DNA of 5,046 nt from Planctomycetales bacterium (GTDB lineage Bacteria > Planctomycetota > Phycisphaerae > SM23-33): contig DAOVLS010000224.1 of NCBI GenBank assembly GCA_030631125.1, positions 1 to 5,046 of the forward strand, read 5' to 3'. Below the pieces are notes generated by a model. That model did no database searches. It was not told the origin of the DNA and saw only the letters and a list, made by a program, of their open reading frames with translations. Of this stretch, positions 1 through 5,046 are shown piece after piece. A program made the translations under genes and the position numbers. Every line of letters begins with the position of its first letter. Positions within the stretch are counted from its first letter, which is position 1.

Positions 1-1
1 G

Positions 2-130
2 CAGACCGGACTTGGATGGAAGACTTTTGTCGAGATGATCGACAGGTTAATGAACATTTACGGTGACCGGATCGTCTGGGCCAAGCCCAGTGAAATCGCA
101 ACCCAGTTCAATCAGGAAAGAGGAGTCTGA
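2..130 (+). CDS. C-terminal end of an upstream protein (partial), possibly polysaccharide-deacetylase-like
   Basis: The reading frame is open from base 2 to a TGA at 128-130, giving 42 codons; the start lies outside the window. The tail carries a WKTFVEMIDRL stretch followed by YGDRIVW and KPSEIA. From memory, an ending of the form 'ygdrvvWmkPSEia' closes polysaccharide-deacetylase-like or related carbohydrate-active proteins in planctomycetes and relatives, but 42 residues without a catalytic motif cannot settle the family. The stop is followed after a single base by the ATG of the amidohydrolase gene, and that gene's ribosome site (AGGAG, 121-125) lies inside this gene's last codons. The two are therefore almost certainly co-transcribed and probably translationally coupled. 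The coding call is fairly safe; the functional guess is weak. Confidence 0.6.
   Translation, partial: QTGLGWKTFVEMIDRLMNIYGDRIVWAKPSEIATQFNQERGV
121..125 (+). promoter_or_regulatory. Ribosome binding site that fixes the start of the tandem amidohydrolase gene
   Basis: AGGAG lies 6 nt upstream of the ATG at 132. The same frame is open back to a GTG at 63, but that GTG has no good Shine-Dalgarno sequence, and its extra 23 residues would overlap the upstream gene and resemble no amidohydrolase N-terminus. The domain begins right after the ATG (FFDSN). The ATG at 132 is therefore the preferred start. Confidence 0.8.
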
Positions 131-131
131 A

Positions 132-1715
132 ATGTCATCACTGAATTTCTTCGACAGCAATTGCATGATCGGAACCGTAACCGTCCCGCAGCCTGGGGCG
201 TTTCACTCAGTCGAGGACCTGATAGCTGAGATGGAATTCGTCGGCATCGGCGAGGCGCTGGTGTATCACTCGCTGGCGAAGGAATATCATCCCGTCGCCG
301 GTAACGAGGTTCTGATGGAGGAGATCGCCGGTAAAGAAGGTCTGTATCCTATGTGGGTCCTCCTGCCCGACATCAATTCTGATATGCCGGGGCCTGACGA
401 ACTCATCAGCCAGATGAAGCGCAGGGGTGTGCGGGCGGCGCGATTGTTTCCGCAAGGTTACGGCTCCATTCTCGATGAGCGGACCTATGGACCGCTGCTG
501 GGCGCGCTGGAAGACAATAATATACCCCTGTTCATTGACAAGGATCAGGTGGGTCAGAACCTGGCGGAGGTCTGCGAAAAGCATCCCGGTCTTCCCGTCG
601 TGCTCACCAAAGCGGACTGGCGGAGCAACCGCGCGATGTATCCTCTCCTGAGAGATTTACCGAACCTGCACCTTGAGATCAGCCAGTATCAGGCGTATCA
701 GGGGATCGAGGATATCTGCGAGAAGTTCGGGGCAGAGCGATTTCTGTTCGGAACCCATCTGCCTTACGCCTCGCCGGGAGCGGCCATTACAATGGTAACT
801 CACGCCGACATCAGCGATGAAGAAAAGCAGAAGATCGCCGGTGGTAATCTCCGCCGACTGCTTGGCCTTGACTCGCCCGCGGTCGTGCGCGAAGGCAAGC
901 CCTGCGACGACGTGATGGCTTCGCTCCGGCAGGGCGAGCCTCTCGACCGCCCGGTGGTGATCGACTCTCACTGCCACATGGGGATGGGAAAGTTCGCCAT
1001 CCTTCCCCACGACCCTGCCGAGATGATAGGTCTGGCCGATAAGTTGGGCATCGACGTGCTCTGCGTAAGCCACATGGCGAGCATCGGGTGCAACTGCCGA
1101 TTCGGAAACGACCTCATAGCCGAAGGTATCAGAGATTTCCCGGACCGCTTCGTCGGACATGCCGTGGTCAATCCCCGTTATCCCGACGACGTTGAACCGG
1201 AACTGGCGCGGTGCTTCGGCGAACTGGGGTTCAAGGGAATCAAGATCCACGCCTCCAACCACGGTAGTTACCCGCCGGACGGTCCCGGATACGACCCGGT
1301 GTGGCGATATTCCGAAAGGTTCAAGTCCCCCGTCCTTATCGACGTGCCGGACGGCGGGTACGAGAAACTGGACAACGTCTGCAAGAAATACCCCCAGGCC
1401 CGGATAATGCTTGCCCATTCCGGCGGCAGTTACGAAAGAGCCGATATGTCCATCGAACTGGCCAAGAAGCATCCGAACGTCTATCTGGAGATAACTTATA
1501 CTCCCAGGCCTTACGGTATGATCGAATACCTCGTCGAGCAAATCGGCGCTGGGCGCGTTCTCTTCGGTTCGGACTGGGCGTTCCGCGACCCGCGCTCGCA
1601 GTTGGGATGGGCAGGGTACGCGAGAATACCCCTGCCCGACAAGGAGAAGATCCTCGGAGGTAACATGGCCGGTCTCATCCGGGACGCAACCGAGGCAATC
1701 GCGAAGAACCTGTAG
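132..1715 (+). CDS. Tandem (double-domain) amidohydrolase-2 family protein, first domain degenerate
   Basis: A 527-aa protein built from two homologous TIM-barrel-type amidohydrolase_2 (PF04909-like) domains, residues about 1-246 and 275-520, joined by a short linker; single-domain relatives are usually about 250-350 aa. The second domain keeps the beta-1 motif D278-S-H280-C-H282, GIKIHAS (H373), LAHSGG (H429) and FGSDW (D481), the layout expected of a metal hydrolase, lactonase or non-oxidative decarboxylase. The first domain aligns by eye with the second (VCEKHP/VCKKYP, PNLHLEI/PNVYLEI, GAERFLFG/GAGRVLFG). Its HxH has become S-N-C (residues 9-11), its LAH is LTK (158-160) and its FGSD is FGTH (206-209), so it should not bind metal in the usual way. 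In both halves the barrel-strand position that often carries a His ligand reads Asp (D136, D404). No signal peptide is seen, so it is probably cytoplasmic. It sits in a tight operon with carbohydrate-type genes, so a sugar lactone or other sugar-derived acid is a plausible substrate, but this is inference. Family: confident. Reaction: unknown. Confidence 0.9.
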   Translation: MSSLNFFDSNCMIGTVTVPQPGAFHSVEDLIAEMEFVGIGEALVYHSLAKEYHPVAGNEVLMEEIAGKEGLYPMWVLLPDINSDMPGPDELISQMKRRGVRAARLFPQGYGSILDERTYGPLLGALEDNNIPLFIDKDQVGQNLAEVCEKHPGLPVVLTKADWRSNRAMYPLLRDLPNLHLEISQYQAYQGIEDICEKFGAERFLFGTHLPYASPGAAITMVTHADISDEEKQKIAGGNLRRLLGLDSPAVVREGKPCDDVMASLRQGEPLDRPVVIDSHCHMGMGKFAILPHDPAEMIGLADKLGIDVLCVSHMASIGCNCRFGNDLIAEGIRDFPDRFVGHAVVNPRYPDDVEPELARCFGELGFKGIKIHASNHGSYPPDGPGYDPVWRYSERFKSPVLIDVPDGGYEKLDNVCKKYPQARIMLAHSGGSYERADMSIELAKKHPNVYLEITYTPRPYGMIEYLVEQIGAGRVLFGSDWAFRDPRSQLGWAGYARIPLPDKEKILGGNMAGLIRDATEAIAKNL

Positions 1716-1720
1716 AACAC

Positions 1721-1726
1721 AAAGGT
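1721..1726 (+). promoter_or_regulatory. Ribosome binding site of the nucleotidylyltransferase gene
   Basis: AAAGGT sits 8 nt before the ATG at 1735, inside the 19-nt gap after the amidohydrolase stop. It is a modest Shine-Dalgarno match. The start is supported independently because the nucleotide-binding motif (LLAAGEGRRL) begins at residue 4, as is usual for this family. The gap has no room for a promoter or terminator. Confidence 0.55.
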
Positions 1727-1734
1727 CCGAAACG

Positions 1735-3033
1735 ATGAAAGCGTTACTACTTGCCGCCGGCGAGGGTCGTCGGCTTGACCCATTTACACAGGTCCGGCCC
1801 AAGCCGGTTCTGCCACTGGCCAACCGCCCGTTGATACTTTACCTGGTGGATTTCATTCGCCAGGCGGGTATCGAGGATATTGCGGTTGTTGTCGGTTACA
1901 AGGGCGAAATGGTCCGCGAGGTCCTGAGCGAAGAGCGGGGAATAAGATTCTTCGAGCAGACGGACCCGACAGGCCCGTTCGGCGCCGTCGCCGCAGCGAG
2001 GGAGTTTATCAGCGAAACCACCCTGCTTGTCTGCGGAGACAGTTTTTTCCCGCCGGAGGTAATCGCAGACGTTATTACCCGCCACGGCGAGGCCGTCGCA
2101 TCCGTCGCAGCCGGCGTAACGGATCTTCCGCTCTATGGTTGGCGGGGCGAGGCGGACGAGACGGGCCGACTTGTCGGCGTAACGGAAGTCCGGGGCGATA
2201 AACAGTTTCATTGCGAAAATATCCTCGCCGGCCTGGCGGTTATCGAACCGGCAGTGGCCGACGCTGCTGCGCCGGATAAGGAATGGGGACCTTTCTTCAA
2301 CCATCTGGCAGGACGCGAGAAAGTAAATCTGATTTCCGGTAACTGGGAATTGGCCGACATGGATTACCCCTGGCAGATGCACGCCGCCAACGCCCAGGCG
2401 ATCCAGTGGCGATTCGATGAGCGCGGCGAGTTTATATCGGAAAAAGCGACCATTCATCCTACCACCGTTCTGGAGGGGCGAAACGTCATTGAGGATGACG
2501 TGATAATTGAGACCGGCTGTTTGATTCGCGACTCCTGGATCGGCGCGGGCACGAAGGTTCTGGCCGGGTCGTACGTGCAGAACGGTTTCCTCGGGCACGA
2601 CTGCCGTCTGGGGCCAGGCTGCTTCGTCAACGGCGGTACGGCCGACGACGGGTCCACCATCGGCTTCAACACTTCTTACAAGGCCATGGGCCTGGGGCGG
2701 GTAGGCTTTTCGCACGAGTGCCACATCGTGGGCGTCTGGGACCACGGCGGCAATTCGTCGGCCAACTGCTGCTCGACCAGCAGCCGACACGATGGGCAGA
2801 CGGTCAAGGTGAAGATAGACGGCGAGTTGGTCGAATCAGGACTGATCAGCGTCGCGCCCATGGTCGGATATGGCGCGTCGCTCGGTCCCGGTGTTAATTT
2901 GATGCCCGGCAGGAAACTGAATCCACGAAGCGTCGCCGGGCCTGACCTTATCGTCTATAACGACCTACCGGCACGTACACATGTTATAGTACGCCAGCAA
3001 ACCGAATCCAGAATAAGGGAAATAAAGCCCTGA
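1735..3033 (+). CDS. Sugar-1-phosphate nucleotidylyltransferase with C-terminal left-handed beta-helix (GlmU-like architecture)
   Basis: A 432-aa protein. Residues about 1-225 form a nucleotidyltransferase (Rossmann-like) domain that would join a sugar-1-phosphate to an NTP. It has the signature LLAAGEGRRL (4-13), RPKPVLPL (21-28), a metal-binding-type GD at 101-102 (VCGDSFF), EVRG near 151 and an ending similar to 'W.D.D.P..l..AN' (204-219). Residues about 236-410 form a hexapeptide-repeat beta-helix (ATIHPTTVLEG, VIEDDVIIETG, WIGAGTKV, then ASLGPGVNLMPG), interrupted by a His/Cys/Asn-rich stretch at 324-354. The HDG...VKVKIDGE segment (352-364) and the 'PG.k..p.s..gp' ending resemble archaeal bifunctional UDP-GlcNAc pyrophosphorylase/acetyltransferases of the ST0452 type. 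However, the GlmU acetyltransferase residues appear replaced (A277, R291 and G300 at the places of E. coli H363, N377 and N386; Y280 kept), so acetylation is doubtful. The base-contact motif usually GTA is GPF (80-82). It lies 19 nt after the amidohydrolase and 1 nt before the propeller gene. The sugar and nucleotide cannot be told. Alternative: a regulatory or structural helix on a monofunctional enzyme. Confidence 0.9.
   Translation: MKALLLAAGEGRRLDPFTQVRPKPVLPLANRPLILYLVDFIRQAGIEDIAVVVGYKGEMVREVLSEERGIRFFEQTDPTGPFGAVAAAREFISETTLLVCGDSFFPPEVIADVITRHGEAVASVAAGVTDLPLYGWRGEADETGRLVGVTEVRGDKQFHCENILAGLAVIEPAVADAAAPDKEWGPFFNHLAGREKVNLISGNWELADMDYPWQMHAANAQAIQWRFDERGEFISEKATIHPTTVLEGRNVIEDDVIIETGCLIRDSWIGAGTKVLAGSYVQNGFLGHDCRLGPGCFVNGGTADDGSTIGFNTSYKAMGLGRVGFSHECHIVGVWDHGGNSSANCCSTSSRHDGQTVKVKIDGELVESGLISVAPMVGYGASLGPGVNLMPGRKLNPRSVAGPDLIVYNDLPARTHVIVRQQTESRIREIKP
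3015..3020 (+). promoter_or_regulatory. Weakly placed ribosome binding site before the propeller gene
   Basis: AAGGGA lies 14 nt from the ATG at 3035, longer than the usual 5-10 nt. A second purine-rich site, AAGG at 3048-3051, is 10 nt from an in-frame ATG at 3062. Either the first start is used through coupling with the stop at 3031-3033 (one base between them), or translation begins at 3062. The sequence alone does not decide. Confidence 0.35.
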
Positions 3034-3034
3034 T

Positions 3035-4465
3035 ATGACTTCGCGACAAGGTTATTACAGCATGGGCAGTCCAACCCGTCATCTTTTTTTCACCGACTGG
3101 GAGATAGAAAGCCTCGGCGGCGCCCGGCGGCGCTGGCATTCGCTCCAGAAGCAACCCGAACCGATTCTCCAGCCACGGGAACCCTGGGAAGGCCGGGTCA
3201 TCTACGCCTACGGAGGCTCGCTTCTCGACGACCTTTCGGGCAGAGGCTGCCGGCTCTATTACACAGCCTTCGGCCGAAAATTGGGCGACCCCTCGCACGT
3301 GTGCCTGGCTACTTCGGCCGACGGGCTGCATTTCGAGCGCCCGCGACTGGGTAACTTCGAGTTTGAAGGCGATACGAACAATAACATCGTCTATCAGTTT
3401 CCCGACCACATGATTGCGGCTACTTCCGTAGTCTGGGACGGGACCGATACAGATGTCAGGCGGCGGATGAAGATGATCTTCACCGTCGAGGGCGAGACGC
3501 CCTACGATTGCATGATTCAGGCTGCCTGCTCACAGGACGGTCGAAAGTTTGCAACCGTGCCTGTCGGCCCCATATCGCCCATCAGGTCCGACACCTCGAA
3601 CAATCTGGTTCGTAACCCGGTTGACGGTTCGTGGGTGATCTTCTGCCGGCCTGGATTCATCGACCGGCGAATCGCCCGCATCATCGCCGAGCAGTTTGAG
3701 GGACCGTATTCGCAACCGCAGTTGATCCTGGAGCCGGACGCTGAAGACGGGCCGCAGGTCCAGTTCTACGGCATGCCGGTGATACTGTACGAGGGGTGGT
3801 GGCTGGGCTTCCTGATGAGATACACCACCGAAGAGCAAGACCTCAAACAGAGCAAGATGCGGGGGCGGATAGAGATGGAACTGGCGTTCAGCCGGAACGG
3901 CTGGGCGTGGCATCGTGTTCCCGGTCGGCCACTTTTGCTGCCGCGAGGCCCTGCGGGAAGTTGGGATTCAGGCATGGTCTGGTGCACACAGGGGATAGTT
4001 ACTCTGCCGGACGACCGGCTCCTTATGGCCTACACCGGCACCCATTGCAATCACGGCGAGGGCGGCGAGAATTATACCGCCGGCATCGGGGCAGCAACGC
4101 TTCGCCGCGACGGATTCGTCGGCCTGGCCAGCGGCGGCGACGAGGAAGTGGAGATACTCACAAAAATACTCACCGGTGAACCGCGGTCGAAATTATGGGT
4201 CAATGCCTCTGTCGGGTCGGGTGGATTCCTTACCTGCGAAGTAACCGACCCGGACGGCAAGGCCTTGCCAGGCTCAGCCATAAATGATTGTGTGCCGCTC
4301 AGGGAAGATTGCACCGCGCATCGTCTTCAGTGGCATTCGTCAGATTGCCGGACCTGGCCTGATGCGATACGCCTGCGATTCCGAATGAAGCGCGCGGAGA
4401 TTTTCAGTTTCTGGTTTAAATTAGAGCCAATCCCACCTTTTGGGAAAAAAGGAAACGAAAGATGA
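3035..4465 (+). CDS. Five-bladed beta-propeller protein resembling glycoside hydrolases (GH32/GH43-type fold) with C-terminal beta-sandwich
   Basis: A 476-aa protein without a signal peptide. Residues about 15-365 look like a five-bladed propeller of the GH32/43/68 superfamily: LFFTDWEIE near the start, PREPWEG (47-53), YYTAFG (75-80), CLATSADGLHFERP (90-103), NNLVRNP (189-195), FSRNGWAWHR (285-294), SWDSGMVW (309-316) and LLMAYTGTH (329-337). The '.TSADGLHFERP' and 'FSRNG..WHR.p' blade motifs are typical of the superfamily. Residues about 383-465 form a beta-sandwich tail (LWVNASVGSGGFLTCEV, DPDGKALPG, IRLRFRMKRAEIFSFWF), the usual ending of a large, mostly uncharacterised group in planctomycetes and lentisphaeras. 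The GH32 WMNDPNG motif is absent, and I cannot assign a catalytic acid pair safely. The start at 3035 is 1 nt after the previous stop, but its nearest purine-rich site (AAGGGA, 3015-3020) is 14 nt away. An in-frame ATG at 3062 with AAGG at 3048-3051 would remove nine poorly conserved-looking residues and is a real alternative. Its role is probably hydrolysis or binding of a glycan fragment; the substrate is unknown. Confidence 0.85.
   Translation: MTSRQGYYSMGSPTRHLFFTDWEIESLGGARRRWHSLQKQPEPILQPREPWEGRVIYAYGGSLLDDLSGRGCRLYYTAFGRKLGDPSHVCLATSADGLHFERPRLGNFEFEGDTNNNIVYQFPDHMIAATSVVWDGTDTDVRRRMKMIFTVEGETPYDCMIQAACSQDGRKFATVPVGPISPIRSDTSNNLVRNPVDGSWVIFCRPGFIDRRIARIIAEQFEGPYSQPQLILEPDAEDGPQVQFYGMPVILYEGWWLGFLMRYTTEEQDLKQSKMRGRIEMELAFSRNGWAWHRVPGRPLLLPRGPAGSWDSGMVWCTQGIVTLPDDRLLMAYTGTHCNHGEGGENYTAGIGAATLRRDGFVGLASGGDEEVEILTKILTGEPRSKLWVNASVGSGGFLTCEVTDPDGKALPGSAINDCVPLREDCTAHRLQWHSSDCRTWPDAIRLRFRMKRAEIFSFWFKLEPIPPFGKKGNER
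4436..4453 (+). promoter_or_regulatory. Ribosome site of the last gene, overlapped by a small hairpin
   Basis: AAAGGA (4448-4453) lies 8 nt before the ATG at 4462 and is a good Shine-Dalgarno sequence. It is preceded by CCTTTT (4436-4441), which can pair with AAAAGG (4447-4452) around a 5-nt GGGAA loop, a 6-bp stem that would cover part of the ribosome site. Both lie inside the last codons of the propeller gene, so a ribosome finishing that gene would open the stem. This fits translational coupling together with the ATGA overlap at 4462-4465. The stem is short and mostly A-T, so the effect may be small. Confidence 0.4.
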
Positions 4466-5046
4466 AAAACACAATAGCAATCTGGCGCAGTGGGCGGAAT
4501 CGCAACTCGGCGACGGCTGACTGGTTCGCCGAGTTCGCCCGTTTCATGGGATACGAATACACAGAAGTCCTTGACGGGTTCGCCGACCTGGTCGACCCGG
4601 CGGTGTTCGTCATCCCGCCGGGGACCGCCCGGATGAGCGAGCCGGAACTGTCCGTCATTACCGAGGCCGTCCGCGACGGGATGGGACTACTGAGTTTCTT
4701 CGACAACAGCACGCTCGATGAGCGCGGCGGGCAGAGAACTAAAAAAGATTTACCTTCCCTCGGTCTGTCCGACGTGCTTGGGCTGGACCTCGCTAAAATC
4801 CCGGAACGAACGGCCTGGACATTCCGCGTTTCGGGCCACCAGGAAATCGTTACCGCCGTTGATCCGAACGACCCGCTTTGGCGGGGCGTGGACCTTACCG
4901 GAGACGACCTGCCGGACGGTTCGCCGTTGCGGTCGTTCACCGCTTACAACATTTGGACGACCCGGACTTTCGGCGTTACGCTCAAGACAAATGTCGCCGC
5001 GGAAACCGCCGAAGTCCTGGCCAGGAGCCGCGGGCACAACGAGTAC
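4462..5046 (+). CDS. N-terminal part of a GATase1-like / ThuA-like / beta-galactosidase-trimerisation-like protein (cut by window end)
   Basis: The frame is open from the ATG at 4462 to the last base, giving 195 aa with no stop; the C-terminus is outside the window. The start overlaps the preceding stop in an ATGA (4462-4465) and has a good ribosome site. The protein begins TIAIWRSG without a signal peptide. It shows a flavodoxin-like pattern of class I glutamine-amidotransferase-like domains: VDPAVFVIPPG (44-54), then a helix and a 'GMGLLSFFD' turn (73-81) where such domains have 'GG.ll', PSLGLSDVLGL (98-108, compare 'L.dllGv') and DPNDPLWRGVD (134-144, compare 'HP...GL' of ThuA). No cysteine occurs in the visible 195 residues, so no amidotransferase nucleophile is present. 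This favours a ThuA-type or beta-galactosidase-trimerisation-like (PF08532-like) domain over a true glutaminase. Its place after a glycoside-hydrolase-like gene agrees with a sugar-related role. Gene call strong; family moderate; reaction unknown. Confidence 0.8.
   Translation, partial: MKNTIAIWRSGRNRNSATADWFAEFARFMGYEYTEVLDGFADLVDPAVFVIPPGTARMSEPELSVITEAVRDGMGLLSFFDNSTLDERGGQRTKKDLPSLGLSDVLGLDLAKIPERTAWTFRVSGHQEIVTAVDPNDPLWRGVDLTGDDLPDGSPLRSFTAYNIWTTRTFGVTLKTNVAAETAEVLARSRGHNEY

Noticed and set aside
63..131. GTG-started N-terminal extension of the amidohydrolase
   Set aside because: It overlaps the upstream gene by 68 bases and has no good ribosome site. The ATG at 132 has AGGAG at ideal spacing and is followed at once by the domain.
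1301..1663. Plus-strand 120-codon frame inside the amidohydrolase
   Set aside because: It is out of frame within the conserved second domain, has no motif, and has an Arg/Pro-rich shadow composition.
657..1823. Long open frame on the minus strand (388 codons) opposite the amidohydrolase
   Set aside because: It is antisense to a gene with clear domain motifs and runs across the junction into the next gene. Its translation is rich in Arg/Val/His with no recognisable motif, typical of a shadow frame in GC-rich coding DNA.
1747..2790. Long open frame on the minus strand (347 codons) opposite the nucleotidylyltransferase
   Set aside because: The plus strand carries canonical nucleotidyltransferase motifs and hexapeptide repeats. 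The antisense product shows no domain or ribosome site, so it is a shadow.
3117..3135. Short direct repeat CGGCGGCGC
   Set aside because: It simply encodes the Gly-Gly-Ala-Arg-Arg-Arg run in the propeller protein and occurs only twice.
4431..4452. Possible terminator (short hairpin near an A/T-rich run)
   Set aside because: There is no T-run after the stem, the stem lies inside coding sequence, and the next gene starts 10 nt later.
4416..4940. Minus-strand open frame of 174 codons over the last junction
   Set aside because: It spans the overlap of two well-supported plus-strand genes and its Ser/Arg-rich translation looks like a shadow.

Overview
The window holds five genes, all on the + strand and packed end to end: two incomplete genes at the edges and three complete ones between them. 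Gaps are 1, 19 and 1 nt, and the last junction is a 4-bp ATGA overlap, so this reads as the inside of one long polycistronic operon. No stretch over 20 bases lies outside a gene. No promoter, terminator, RNA gene, mobile element or CRISPR array is visible.

Layout: (1) bases 2-130, the C-terminal 42 codons of an upstream gene, perhaps a polysaccharide-deacetylase-like protein. (2) 132-1715, a 527-aa protein made of two tandem amidohydrolase_2-type domains, the first without the recognisable metal ligands and the second keeping most of them. (3) 1735-3033, a 432-aa sugar-1-phosphate nucleotidylyltransferase fused to a left-handed beta-helix, resembling archaeal GlmU-like bifunctional enzymes but with altered acetyltransferase positions. 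(4) 3035-4465, a 476-aa protein resembling five-bladed-propeller glycoside hydrolases (GH32/GH43-type fold) with a C-terminal beta-sandwich. (5) 4462 to the window end, the first 195 aa of a cysteine-free protein resembling class I glutamine amidotransferase-like, ThuA or beta-galactosidase-trimerisation domains.

Organism: moderately GC-rich coding DNA, ATG starts with purine-rich ribosome sites, and especially the propeller-plus-sandwich protein and the tandem amidohydrolase point to a bacterium of the Planctomycetota/Lentisphaerota/Verrucomicrobiota type, most likely an uncultured planctomycete. This is inference from protein style; there is no taxonomic marker here.

How the genes may work together: the set (deacetylase-like, amidohydrolase/lactonase-like, sugar nucleotidylyltransferase-like, glycoside-hydrolase-like, ThuA/GATase-like) suggests processing of an unusual carbohydrate or sugar derivative. 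None of the three complete proteins shows an N-terminal signal peptide, so the work is probably cytoplasmic. The substrate cannot be read from the sequence. The most notable points are that several of these enzymes look altered at textbook catalytic positions, and that the gene combination does not match a pathway I recognise.
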